A stretch of DNA of 64,000 bases from Blastococcus sp. TF02A-30 (GTDB taxonomy: Bacteria; Actinomycetota; Actinomycetes; Mycobacteriales; Geodermatophilaceae). Both the position numbers and the translations under genes were made by a program. The stretch spans positions 827,419 to 891,418 of the forward strand of contig NZ_QOHJ01000001.1 of assembly GCF_003319185.1 (NCBI RefSeq). The letters are read 5' to 3'. The notes beneath the pieces are model-generated. The model was not told where the DNA came from, made no database searches, and saw only the letters and a program-made list of their open reading frames with translations. Within the stretch, counting starts at the first letter, position 1; each line of letters opens with the position of its first letter. Positions 21,077 through 29,705 of this stretch are shown piece by piece.

Positions 21077-22223
21077 CGACGGCGCCGCCGGCCAGCCCGG
21101 CCAGCAGCGGTGCCGCCCCGTCGTCGTCCTCGGCGGTCGCGGCGGGAGCCGCATCCGGGGTGGGCGCAGCGGACGGCGCGGGCGCCGGCGTCGACGCGGC
21201 GAGGTCGCCGGGGCGCACCAGCCGGCCCACCTCCCGCGCGGAGGCCGGCACGGTGAAGCCCCAGTCGAGCAGCAGCCGCGCCTGGTCGGCGGCCCGCAGC
21301 GGCTCGTTCTCGGTGTCGAGGACGCTGACCACCAGGCGGCGGCCGTCGCGCTCGGCTCCGGTGACGAAGGCGTGCCGGGCGGCGTCGGTGAAGCCGGTCT
21401 TGCCGCCCAGCGTGCCGGGGTAGCCGGCCAGCGGGTTCTGGTTCTGGATCTGGAAGCCGGGAGCGCGGCCGGGCACCTCGGGGATCTGCGCGGTGGGCGT
21501 GGTGAGGACCTCGGCGGTGAGCGGGTCCTCGACGAGGGCGCGGAAGAACAGGGCCAGGTCGTAGGGGGAGGTCGACTGCCCGGCGACGTCCAGCCCCGAC
21601 GGGTGGCCGACGACGGTGTCGTAGGCGCCCAGCGACTCGGCGGTGCTCGTCATCGCGGCGACCACGGCGTCGGTCCCGCCGGCGGCACGCGTCAGCGCCG
21701 TGGCCGCATCGTTGCCCGACTGCAGGATCAGCGCCCGGAGGAGCAGCGGTACCGGGTACTCGCCGCCGGTGACCAGCCCGACCCGGCTGCCCTCCACCTG
21801 CTCCTCCTCGGCGGTGCCGACGACGACGGCGGCCGGGTCCAGCCGGTGCGCCAGGGTGAGCAGGGTCAGCGTCTTGAGCGTGCTGGCGGGGTAGTAGCGG
21901 CCGTGCGGGTCGCGGGCGGCCAGCACCGCCCCGCTGCCGGCGTCGGCGACGAGCCAGCCGGAGGCGGCGAGCCCGTCCGGCAGCGGTGGCGCGCCGGCGG
22001 CCACCACCTGGCCCCGGGTGCCCAGCCGCTCGCCGCCGACGGTGCTGCCGTCCGGCGCCGACCCCTGCGGCGGGGGCGCGGTCCGCGGCGCGGTGGGGGT
22101 GGGTGCTCCGGGATCCGCGGTCGGCCGGGGCTGCTCGGCGTGCGCGCCGGTGGCGGGCAGGACGACGACGCACCCGACCAGCGCCGCCGTCAGCAGGGCG
22201 CGCACCCGGCGCCGTCGTCCCAT
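20997..22223 (-). CDS. D-alanyl-D-alanine carboxypeptidase (serine, S11 / DacC-type)
   Basis: The 408-residue exported protein trims the terminal D-Ala of peptidoglycan stem peptides. The signal peptide is residues 1-29 (basic start, LLTAALVGCVVVLPATG, cleavage near AHA). The catalytic motifs are complete: STLK at 114-117, SGN at 169-171 and KTG at 275-277. After a Pro/Ala-rich linker, residues about 375-398 (AGLAGGAVVIAGAALA) form a C-terminal membrane anchor followed by Arg residues. The ATG at 22223 is chosen because an upstream in-frame start would precede the signal peptide with 27 unrelated residues. The 3' end overlaps the convergent BrkB gene by 80 bp. Confidence 0.92.
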   Translation of the reverse strand: MGRRRRVRALLTAALVGCVVVLPATGAHAEQPRPTADPGAPTPTAPRTAPPPQGSAPDGSTVGGERLGTRGQVVAAGAPPLPDGLAASGWLVADAGSGAVLAARDPHGRYYPASTLKTLTLLTLAHRLDPAAVVVGTAEEEQVEGSRVGLVTGGEYPVPLLLRALILQSGNDAATALTRAAGGTDAVVAAMTSTAESLGAYDTVVGHPSGLDVAGQSTSPYDLALFFRALVEDPLTAEVLTTPTAQIPEVPGRAPGFQIQNQNPLAGYPGTLGGKTGFTDAARHAFVTGAERDGRRLVVSVLDTENEPLRAADQARLLLDWGFTVPASAREVGRLVRPGDLAASTPAPAPSAAPTPDAAPAATAEDDDGAAPLLAGLAGGAVVIAGAALARRRWARRRTAAGSPSTRR

Positions 22224-22388
22224 GGCTGGCGAACCTAGGCCTCCGGGGGTGACGCCGCCGCCCCGGAGCGCCGTCCCGCGTGACGCAGGACACCCACCCG
22301 TCACCCGTCCGGACGGCGGCGCCGCGGTGTTCGCAACGATCGTGTCTCAGTCCATGCCGGGGCTGGTGGCCCCGCGCGAGGGCGCGGT

Positions 22389-22506
22389 TAGCGTGCTTCG
22401 CGTCGTGTGTCGCCGCGTACCGGACCGGTCCGGTGGTGCACGGGAGGAATTCCACCGGGACGCGCTGGCCCCCGGGCCGGCCCGTCCCCCCAGAGAGGAG
22501 ATCGTC
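22389..22506 (+). promoter_or_regulatory. -10 box and structured leader of the nucleoside-import operon
   Basis: TAGCGT at 22389-22394 is a -10 candidate. The leader of about 105 nt behind it holds a perfect 16-bp palindrome ACCGGACCGGTCCGGT (22419-22434). An alternative hairpin pairs CCGGTGG (22430-22436) with CCACCGG (22452-22458) around a loop containing GGGAGGAA. The two structures exclude each other. The real ribosome binding site, GAGAGGAG, follows at 22492. This could be an operator or an RNA switch; no known riboswitch class is recognised. Confidence 0.45.
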
Positions 22507-23565
22507 TTGCGCCGAGCGCGGATGACGAAGGCCGCGGCGCTGCTGCTGGCCGGCGGCCTGGCCCTGTCGGCCTGCGCCAGCGACGAGGAGCCGAGCGGCT
22601 CCGCCGGCGGCGACGGCGGCGGCAGCAGTGACGAGCTCAAGGTCGGTGTCGCGTACGACACCGGCGGTCGTGGTGACCGCTCGTTCAACGACTCGGCGAT
22701 CGCCGGCGTCGAGGCCGCGATCGCGGAGCACGGCGGTGAGGTCCGCGACCTCTCCCCGAACTCCGACGCGTCCAACCGGGCCGACCTGCTGACCCAGCTG
22801 GCCGACGAGGGCTACAACCCCGTCATCGCCGTCGGGTTCGCCTACGGCGACATCATCGGTGACGTGGCCGAGCAGTACCCGGACACCACCTTCGCCATCG
22901 TCGACTCGTCGGTGGCCGAGCTGGGCCAGGACAACCTGGTCGGCCTGCTGTTCGCCGAGGAGCAGGGCTCCTTCCTGGCCGGCGTCGCGGCGGCCACCAA
23001 GACGACGACCGACCACGTCGGGTTCGTCGGTGGCGTCGAGACCCCGCTGATCCAGAAGTTCGAGGCCGGCTTCGTGGCCGGTGCCCAGGCGGTCAAGCCC
23101 GAGATCGTGATCGACCGGCAGTACATCTCGCCGGCCGGTGACTTCTCCGGCTTCAACGACCCGGCCCGCGGTCAGATCGTGGCCCAGGGCATGTTCGACG
23201 CCGGCGCCGACGTGGTCTACCACGCGGCGGGCGGCTCGGGCATCGGCGTGTTCCAGGCGGCTGCCGCGTCGAACGGTCGCGCCATCGGCGTCGACTCCGA
23301 CCAGTACAACACCGTGGACGACCCGGCCCTCCAGGCCGTGATCATGACCTCGATGCTGAAGCGGGTCGACAACGCCGTCCAGGAGTTCCTGGACAGCTTC
23401 GTCGAGGGCAACGTCCAGGGCGGCGAGGACGTCGTCTACGACCTCGAGTCCGAGGGCGTCGGCCTGTCCACCACCGGTGGGTTCATCGACGACATCCAGG
23501 ACCAGATCGACCAGTACCGCCAGCAGATCGTGGACGGCGAGATCGAGGTCCCGACCACCCCGTGA
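22507..23565 (+). CDS. BMP-family nucleoside-binding lipoprotein of ABC importer
   Basis: The 352-residue lipoprotein captures substrate outside the membrane for the ABC importer encoded next. A TTG start at 22507 is favoured by GAGAGGAG seven bases upstream; the ATG at 22522 is too far. The lipobox LSAC places the lipid-modified Cys at residue 23, followed by a Gly/Ser-rich tether. The BMP (PnrA-like) fold is shown by VGVAYDTGGRGDRSFNDSA, PDTTFAIVDSS, LFAEEQGSFLAGVAAA, GFVGG and DVVYHAAGGSGIGVFQAA. The context (ABC genes, cdd, deoA) supports nucleosides as ligand. A large hairpin follows the stop. Confidence 0.93.
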   Translation: MRRARMTKAAALLLAGGLALSACASDEEPSGSAGGDGGGSSDELKVGVAYDTGGRGDRSFNDSAIAGVEAAIAEHGGEVRDLSPNSDASNRADLLTQLADEGYNPVIAVGFAYGDIIGDVAEQYPDTTFAIVDSSVAELGQDNLVGLLFAEEQGSFLAGVAAATKTTTDHVGFVGGVETPLIQKFEAGFVAGAQAVKPEIVIDRQYISPAGDFSGFNDPARGQIVAQGMFDAGADVVYHAAGGSGIGVFQAAAASNGRAIGVDSDQYNTVDDPALQAVIMTSMLKRVDNAVQEFLDSFVEGNVQGGEDVVYDLESEGVGLSTTGGFIDDIQDQIDQYRQQIVDGEIEVPTTP

Positions 23566-23567
23566 TG

Positions 23568-23650
23568 CCTGGGCGCGGGCCGCAGCGGCGGCCCGCGCCC
23601 CCAGGACCACCCCCTCGGCGGGCTCGGGCGCACGTCGCCCGGGCCCGCCG
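23568..23650 (+). terminator. Two hairpins between binding protein and ABC genes (likely attenuator)
   Basis: A 13-bp stem (GGGCGCGGGCCGC pairing with GCGGCCCGCGCCC) plus 3 more pairs beyond a 2-nt bulge starts 3 nt after the lipoprotein stop. A second hairpin at 23616-23650 pairs CGGCGGGC with GCCCGCCG and GGGCG with CGCCC. Partial termination here would explain a higher dose of binding protein than of ABC subunits. Confidence 0.6.
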
Positions 23651-23819
23651 TCGTGGTCCCGACCACCCGCGACCGGGTGACGACGACCCCCCAGGGTCCC
23701 GTGCGACCCCGAGGTGCGACATCATGCGGCGAGCCCGCGGTCGACCCCGCCGAGGCCCACTCAGACAGCAGAACGTGCACCGCGCACCCCGTGGTGGCAC
23801 ACGAGGGAGAGGCCGACCC

Positions 23820-25454
23820 ATGGCCGCAACAGCAGGGACCGGCGCGTCCGGGGCCGGCTCCGTCGAGGGAGCCCCGGCGGGTACCGCCCCCTACGCGGTG
23901 GAGCTGCGTGGGATCACCAAGCGCTTCCCCGGCGTCGTCGCCAACAAGGACATCGAGCTCAGGGTCCGCCGCGGCGAGGTGCACGCCATCGTCGGCGAGA
24001 ACGGCGCCGGCAAGTCCACCCTGATGAAGACGCTCTACGGCATGCACCGGCCGGACGAGGGCTCGATCCTGGTCGACGGCCGCGAGGTGCACTTCAAGAG
24101 CCCGGCCGACGCCATCGAGGCCGGGATCGGCATGGTCCACCAGCACTTCATGCTGGCGGACAACTTCACCGTCCTCGAGAACATCGTCCTGGGCAGCGAG
24201 CCGACGAAGGGGGGCCGGCTCGACCGCGCCGAGGCCCGCCGCCGGATCCGCGACATCTCCGCGCGCTACGCGCTCGACCTCGACCCCGACGACCTGGTGG
24301 AGGACCTCGGCGTCGGTGCCCGCCAGCGGGTCGAGATCGCCAAGGTGCTCTACCGCGGGGCGACGATCCTCATCCTCGACGAGCCCACCGCCGTGCTGGT
24401 GCCGCACGAGGTCGACGAGCTCTTCGGCAACCTCCGGCAGCTGACCGCCGAAGGCCTCACCGTCATCTTCATCTCGCACAAGCTCGACGAGGTCCGCCGC
24501 GTCTGCGACGCGATCACCGTCATCCGGCGCGGCACCACGGTGGGCGAGGCCGATCCGCGCACGACGACGGTGCGCCAGCTCGCCGAGATGATGGTGGGGG
24601 CGGAGCTACCCTCGCCCGAGACCCGCACCTCGACCGTCCGCGACGAGCCGGTCCTGGTCCTGGAGGACCTCACCGTCCTGACACCCGAGGGGCGCGCGCT
24701 CGTCGACCACGTCGCCCTGACCGTCCGGGCCGGCGAGGTCGTCGGGCTGGCCGGCGTCGAGGGCAACGGGCAGGCCGAGCTCGTGGACGCGATCATGGGG
24801 CTGCGCCCGCTCGCCTCCGGCACCGTGCGGCTCGACGGCGGCGTGACCGGCGACGGCAGCGCCGACCGGGGCGGTCCCGCGCTCGAGGACATCACCGCGT
24901 GGAGCACGCGCGCCCGTCGCGAGGCCGGCCTCGGCTTCATCCCCGAGGACCGGCACCGCCAGGGCATGCTCCTGGACGCGCCGCTCTGGGAGAACCGGAT
25001 CCTCGGCCACCAGACCCGCCCGCCGGCGGCCAAGGGCCTGTTCATCGACCGCCGGGCGGCCCGGACCGACACCGAGCGGATCATGCGCGAGTACGACGTC
25101 CGAGCGCCGGGGCCGGACACGCTCGCCGTCGCTCTGTCCGGCGGCAACCAGCAGAAGCTGATCGTCGGGCGGGAGATGAGCTCGAACCCGCGCCTGCTCA
25201 TCGCAGCGCACCCCACCCGCGGCGTGGACATCGGCGCCCAGGCCGCCATCTGGGAACTGCTCAAGGACGCCCGAGCCGAAGGGATGGGGATCCTGCTGAT
25301 CTCCGCGGACCTGGACGAGCTGATCGGCTTGTCGGACACGCTGAAGGTGATGCTCCGGGGCCGGCTCGTCGCCACCCTGGACCCGGCTGGGGTCACCCCC
25401 GAGGAGCTCGGCGGCTACATGACCGGCGCGCGGACCGCGGAAGGTGCCGCGTGA
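23820..25454 (+). CDS. Nucleoside ABC importer ATPase with two nucleotide-binding domains
   Basis: The 544-residue protein powers nucleoside uptake. The ATG at 23820 has GGGAGAGG upstream. NBD1 (about 28-260) has Walker A GENGAGKST at 59-67, a Q-loop region VHQHFMLADNFT, the signature VGARQRVEIAKVLYRGA and Walker B ILILDEPTAVL. NBD2 (about 285-530) has a degenerate A-loop GVEGNGQ, the signature ALSGGNQQK and LLIAAHPTRGVDIGA, as in RbsA-like ATPases where NBD2 binds poorly. The stop overlaps the permease start (GTGA). Sugar transport is the alternative for this ATPase type, but the BMP partner and deoA/cdd favour nucleosides. Confidence 0.93.
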   Translation: MAATAGTGASGAGSVEGAPAGTAPYAVELRGITKRFPGVVANKDIELRVRRGEVHAIVGENGAGKSTLMKTLYGMHRPDEGSILVDGREVHFKSPADAIEAGIGMVHQHFMLADNFTVLENIVLGSEPTKGGRLDRAEARRRIRDISARYALDLDPDDLVEDLGVGARQRVEIAKVLYRGATILILDEPTAVLVPHEVDELFGNLRQLTAEGLTVIFISHKLDEVRRVCDAITVIRRGTTVGEADPRTTTVRQLAEMMVGAELPSPETRTSTVRDEPVLVLEDLTVLTPEGRALVDHVALTVRAGEVVGLAGVEGNGQAELVDAIMGLRPLASGTVRLDGGVTGDGSADRGGPALEDITAWSTRARREAGLGFIPEDRHRQGMLLDAPLWENRILGHQTRPPAAKGLFIDRRAARTDTERIMREYDVRAPGPDTLAVALSGGNQQKLIVGREMSSNPRLLIAAHPTRGVDIGAQAAIWELLKDARAEGMGILLISADLDELIGLSDTLKVMLRGRLVATLDPAGVTPEELGGYMTGARTAEGAA

Positions 25455-26656
25455 GCGCCCTCCGCCGGATCGGCGTCTCGCTCTTCGCGCCCGTCCTCGC
25501 CGTCGTCGTCGCGCTCGTCATCTCCTCACTGGTGATGGCCGCGCTGCAGGTGAACCCGTTCGCGGTCTACGAGGTCATGCTCGACTTCGGGGACTCCCCG
25601 AGCCAGCAGGTGACCGCGCTCGTGGTCGTCCTCAACCGGGCCATCCCGCTCTTCCTCGCCGGTCTCGCCGTGGCCATCGCCTTCCGGATGGGCCTGTTCA
25701 ACATCGGCGTCGAGGGGCAGTACCGGCTGGCCACGATCATCGCCGCCGCCGTCGGGGCCGCGGTCGCGCTCCCCGGGTGGCTGCACATCCTGCTGATCAT
25801 CGTGGTGGCCATGAGCGTCGGCGCCATCTGGGCGGCGATCGTCGCGGTGCTCAAGGTGACCCGCGGCGTCAGCGAGGTCATCAGCTCGATCATGCTCAAC
25901 TTCATCGCGCTGGGGCTGGCGTCCTACCTGCTCACCGGGCCGTTCCGGGGCAGCGAGGAGGGCGCCTCGATCATCGCGACCGCCGAGATCCCGGCGTCCG
26001 GCCAGCTCGGTGGGCTCAACTCCATCTTCTCCGCGATCGGGCTGGCGAGCCCACCGCGGCAGCTCTACGGCTTCCTGCCGATCGCGATCGTCGTGGGCGT
26101 CGTGATCGCCGTGCTGCTCAACCGCACCCGCTTCGGGTTCGACCTCAAGGCGTCGGGCCTGTCGCCGTCGGCCGCGACCGCCAGCGGCGTCGACGCCCGC
26201 GGGATGGTCATCAAGACCATGCTGCTCTCGGGTGCGGTCGCCGGCCTCATCGGTCTCCCGGACCTGCTGGGGCAGACGCACCGCTACACGACCGACTTCA
26301 CCGCCGGGCTGGGCTTCCTCGGCATCGCGGTGGCGCTGCTGGGCCGGAACAAGCCGGTCGGCATCGCCTTCGGCGCGCTGCTGTTCGCCTTCCTCGACCG
26401 GTCGCTCGTCCCGTTGCAGATCGCCGATTACCCGGCGTCGGTGGTGACGATCATCCAGGGCACGATCGTGCTCGCCGTCGTCGTCGCCAACGAGCTGGCC
26501 CGGCGGATCGCCCGGCGTTCGGCCGAGCGCGGTGGCGCCGCGCCGGCCCCGGCACCCGTCGCCGGTGACGGCGGCACCGGTCCGGCGTCGCAGGCAGCAC
26601 CTCCGACCACCCCGCCGTCCGGCGGTACCGACCAGCGGCAGGGGGCCCAGGCGTGA
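25451..26656 (+). CDS. Nucleoside ABC importer permease 1 (BPD_transp_2)
   Basis: The 401-residue membrane protein has about nine hydrophobic spans and the family motif FRMGLFNIGVEGQYRLA near residue 80. ASGVDARGMVIKTMLLSGAVAGL forms the coupling region. This is the YufP/RbsC-like permease fold that pairs with BMP binding proteins. The last 45 residues are a soluble Ala/Pro/Gly tail. Its GTG start overlaps the ATPase stop and its own stop overlaps the second permease. Confidence 0.92.
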   Translation: MSALRRIGVSLFAPVLAVVVALVISSLVMAALQVNPFAVYEVMLDFGDSPSQQVTALVVVLNRAIPLFLAGLAVAIAFRMGLFNIGVEGQYRLATIIAAAVGAAVALPGWLHILLIIVVAMSVGAIWAAIVAVLKVTRGVSEVISSIMLNFIALGLASYLLTGPFRGSEEGASIIATAEIPASGQLGGLNSIFSAIGLASPPRQLYGFLPIAIVVGVVIAVLLNRTRFGFDLKASGLSPSAATASGVDARGMVIKTMLLSGAVAGLIGLPDLLGQTHRYTTDFTAGLGFLGIAVALLGRNKPVGIAFGALLFAFLDRSLVPLQIADYPASVVTIIQGTIVLAVVVANELARRIARRSAERGGAAPAPAPVAGDGGTGPASQAAPPTTPPSGGTDQRQGAQA

Positions 26657-27933
26657 GCAGCGCGCTCAGGACATCGGACGCCCGACCGGCCCGCGGGCCG
26701 GTCGCGGAGCTCTTCCTCGGCGGCGGTACGGCCCGCCGCGTCACCTGGATCCTCGTCGCGATCGTGGTGCTGTTCTCGGCCGTGCGCGTCATCAGCGGCG
26801 AGCAGGCGCTCACCTCGTCGTCGACGATCGCGGCCGCGCTGCTGCTCGCCGTCCCGATCGGGCTGGCCGCGCTCGGTGGTCTGTTCGCCGAGCGCGCGGG
26901 CGTCGTCAACATCGGCCTCGACGGGATGATGACGCTGGGCACCTGGGGAGCCGGGTTCGCCGGCTACCAGTGGGGCTGGGCCGCCGCGCTGGTGGGCGGC
27001 ATCCTGTTCGGCGCGCTGGGCGGGCTGCTGCACGCCGTCGCGACGGTCACCTTCGGGGTGGACCACGTCGTCTCCGGCGTCGCGATCAACATCCTCGCGG
27101 CGGGCCTGGTGCGCTTCCTCTCCGAGCTCTTCTACACCGACAACCCGGCCGGCGGTGGTGTCACGCAGTCCCCGGCGCTGTCCAGCCGGCCGCCGGAGCT
27201 CTCGCTGCCGGTGCTCTCCTCAGGGCCCGACCTGCTCGGTGACCTGGAGCGGCAGGGCTGGTTTCTGCTCAGCGACGCGGCCGGCATCCTGCGCGGCCTC
27301 ACCAGCGGCGTCGGCGTGCTCACCATCCTGGCGGTGCTGCTCGTGCCGGCGTCCTACCTCCTGCTGTGGCGGACGGCGTTCGGGCTGCGCCTGCGGTCCT
27401 GCGGCGAGAACCCGGCGGCCGCCGACTCCCTCGGCGTCCCGGTCTACCGGCTGAAGTACATCGCGGTCATCGTCTCCGGCGGGCTCGCCGGCATGGGCGG
27501 CGTCTTCCTGGTCTTCATCGCCGGCATCTACCGCGAGGCGCAGACCAACGGGCGCGGGTTCATCGGTCTCGCCGCGCTGATCTTCGGCAACTGGCGGCCC
27601 GGTGGCCTGGCCGCCGGTGCGGGTCTGTTCGGCTACGCCGACGCGCTGCAGCTGCGCAGCCGCAGCGCCGTCGTCGCGCTGCTCCTGCTGCTGGCCGTGC
27701 TCTTGGCGGCCGTCGCAGTCGTGCAGGTGCTGCGCGGCAAGCTGCTGCAGGGCGTGACCGCGGGGATCTTCGCCGTCGGCAGCCTGATCGCCTACCTGAC
27801 CATCGACGAGCTGCCCCCGGGCATCGTGTCGTTCACCCCGCACCTGGTCACGCTGCTGGTGCTCTCGCTGGCCTCGCAGCGATTGCGGATGCCGAAGGCC
27901 GACGGCCTGGTCTACCGGCGAGGGGAGCACTAG
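26653..27933 (+). CDS. Nucleoside ABC importer permease 2 (BPD_transp_2)
   Basis: The 426-residue second permease of the heterodimeric channel is highly hydrophobic with about ten spans. Motifs are GLFAERAGVVNIGLDGMMTLG near residue 77 and FGLRLRSCGENPAAADSLGVPVYRLK. It overlaps permease 1 by four bases and shares one base with the cdd start (TAGTG), so import and catabolism are translated from the same message. Confidence 0.92.
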   Translation: MSSALRTSDARPARGPVAELFLGGGTARRVTWILVAIVVLFSAVRVISGEQALTSSSTIAAALLLAVPIGLAALGGLFAERAGVVNIGLDGMMTLGTWGAGFAGYQWGWAAALVGGILFGALGGLLHAVATVTFGVDHVVSGVAINILAAGLVRFLSELFYTDNPAGGGVTQSPALSSRPPELSLPVLSSGPDLLGDLERQGWFLLSDAAGILRGLTSGVGVLTILAVLLVPASYLLLWRTAFGLRLRSCGENPAAADSLGVPVYRLKYIAVIVSGGLAGMGGVFLVFIAGIYREAQTNGRGFIGLAALIFGNWRPGGLAAGAGLFGYADALQLRSRSAVVALLLLLAVLLAAVAVVQVLRGKLLQGVTAGIFAVGSLIAYLTIDELPPGIVSFTPHLVTLLVLSLASQRLRMPKADGLVYRRGEH

Positions 27934-28376
27934 TGGGTATCGACTGGGACGGCCTGCGTGCCGCCGCCCGCGAGGCGATGACCCACGCGTACGCGCCGTA
28001 CTCGGAGTTCCCCGTGGGCGTCGCGGGCCTGGTCGACGACGGTCGCGTGGTCACCGGGTGCAACGTCGAGAACGCCTCGTACGGGCTCGGCTTGTGCGCG
28101 GAGTGCGGGATGGTCAGCGACCTGGCCCGCACCGGCGGCGGCCGGCTGGTCGCCGTCGCCTGCGTCGGCGGGGACGGGCAGCCGCTCATGCCGTGCGGCC
28201 GGTGCCGGCAGCTGCTGTGGGAGCACGGCGGCGCGGAGATGCTCATCGAGACCGTCTCGCTCGGCATCGTGCCGATGCGCGAGGTGCTGCCCGACGCGTT
28301 CGGTCCCGACGACCTGACGGCTGCCGCCGCGCGGTCGGCCGACGGTGCAGCGGCGGCGGAGCGGGGGCAGGGCTGA
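27933..28376 (+). CDS. cdd: Cytidine deaminase
   Basis: The 147-residue zinc enzyme deaminates cytidine and deoxycytidine to uridine and deoxyuridine. Visible motifs are YAPYSEFPVG, GCNVENASYGLGLCAE (Cys ligand and catalytic Glu) and PCGRCRQ with the other two Cys ligands, typical of the small tetrameric type. The GTG start shares a base with the permease stop, and the stop overlaps the deoA start by one base. It feeds uridine-type nucleosides to deoA. Confidence 0.96.
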   Translation: MGIDWDGLRAAAREAMTHAYAPYSEFPVGVAGLVDDGRVVTGCNVENASYGLGLCAECGMVSDLARTGGGRLVAVACVGGDGQPLMPCGRCRQLLWEHGGAEMLIETVSLGIVPMREVLPDAFGPDDLTAAAARSADGAAAAERGQG

Positions 28377-29647
28377 TGGACGCGATCGACGTCCTCCGGA
28401 CCAAGCGCGACGGCGGGCAGCTCTCGGCCGAGCAGATCCGCTGGGTCATCGACGCCTACACCCGCGGCGCGGTGCCCGACGAGCAGATGAGCGCGCTGCT
28501 CATGGCCGTCTTCTTCCGGGGCATGGCGCCGGAGGAGCTCGCCGCCTGGACGCAGGCGATGATCGACTCGGGGGAGCGCAAGGACCTCTCCTCCCTCGGC
28601 CGCCCGACCGCCGACAAGCACTCCACCGGCGGCGTGGGCGACAAGATCACCCTGCCGCTGGCGCCGCTCGTGGCCGCCTGCGGCGTCGCGGTGCCGCAGC
28701 TGTCCGGCCGCGGACTCGGGCACACCGGCGGCACGCTGGACAAGCTGGAGGCGATCCCCGGCTGGCGGGCCGACGTGCACGAGGAGGCCTACCTGGCGCA
28801 GCTGCGCGACGTCGGGGCGGTCATCTGCGCCGCGGGGCACGACCTCGCGCCGGCGGACAAGAAGCTCTACGCGCTGCGCGACGTCACCGGCACCGTCGAG
28901 TCGATCCCGCTGATCGCCAGCTCGATCATGAGCAAGAAGATCGCCGAGGGTGCCGACGCGCTGGTGCTGGACGTCAAGACCGGTTCGGGTGCGTTCATGA
29001 AGGACGTCGCCTCGTCGGTGGAGCTGGCCCGCACGATGGTCGGCCTCGGTGAGGCGGCGGGTGTGCGGACCGTCGCCCTCGTGACGGCGATGGACCGCCC
29101 GCTGGGCCGCGCGGCGGGCAACGCCGTCGAGGTGGCCGAGTCGGTCGAGGTGCTCGCCGGGGGTGGGCCGGCCGACGTCGTCGAGCTGACCCTCGCGCTG
29201 GCACGGGAGATGCTGGCCGGTGCCGGGCGTCCCGACGTCGATCCCGCCGCGGCGCTGGCCGACGGCCGGGCCATGGACGTGTGGCGCCGCATGATCGCCG
29301 CGCAGGGCGGCGACCCCGACGCGCCGCTGCCGCGTCCGGCGGAGACGCACGTGGTCACCGCGCCGGCGACCGGCACGCTCACCCGGCTGGACGCCTACGC
29401 GCTCGGCGTGGCCGCCTGGCGGCTGGGCGCCGGCCGGGCCCGCAAGGAGGACCCGGTGCAGGCCGCGGCGGGCATCACCTGGACGGCCGGGGTGGGGGAG
29501 CAGGTGACCGCCGGGCAGCCCCTGCTGGAGCTGCACACCGACGACGCCGACCGCATCCCGCGGGCCCTGGAGGCGCTGGAGGGCGCGATCGGTGTCGACA
29601 CCGACGACGAGCCCCTGCCCCTGGTCCTGGAGCGGATCACCGCCTGA
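28376..29647 (+). CDS. deoA: Thymidine phosphorylase
   Basis: The 423-residue enzyme splits thymidine or deoxyuridine with phosphate to the base and deoxyribose-1-phosphate. It begins DAIDVLRTKRDGGQLSAEQI, has the phosphate and substrate stretch DKHSTGGVGDKITLPLAP, and SGRGLGHTGGTLDKLEAIPG, the thymidine/pyrimidine phosphorylase signature. KTGSGAFMKD and the C-terminal PYNP domain (RLDAYALGVAAWRLGAGR) complete it. It is the last gene of the import operon. Downstream handling of the sugar phosphate would use the mutase at 46.7 kb and deoC at 42.5 kb. Confidence 0.96.
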   Translation: MDAIDVLRTKRDGGQLSAEQIRWVIDAYTRGAVPDEQMSALLMAVFFRGMAPEELAAWTQAMIDSGERKDLSSLGRPTADKHSTGGVGDKITLPLAPLVAACGVAVPQLSGRGLGHTGGTLDKLEAIPGWRADVHEEAYLAQLRDVGAVICAAGHDLAPADKKLYALRDVTGTVESIPLIASSIMSKKIAEGADALVLDVKTGSGAFMKDVASSVELARTMVGLGEAAGVRTVALVTAMDRPLGRAAGNAVEVAESVEVLAGGGPADVVELTLALAREMLAGAGRPDVDPAAALADGRAMDVWRRMIAAQGGDPDAPLPRPAETHVVTAPATGTLTRLDAYALGVAAWRLGAGRARKEDPVQAAAGITWTAGVGEQVTAGQPLLELHTDDADRIPRALEALEGAIGVDTDDEPLPLVLERITA

Positions 29648-29705
29648 CCCGATCGCGGGGGGTGCGCGGCAGCGGGCCCGGGATCGGAGAGGAGACTGTC
29701 CACCC

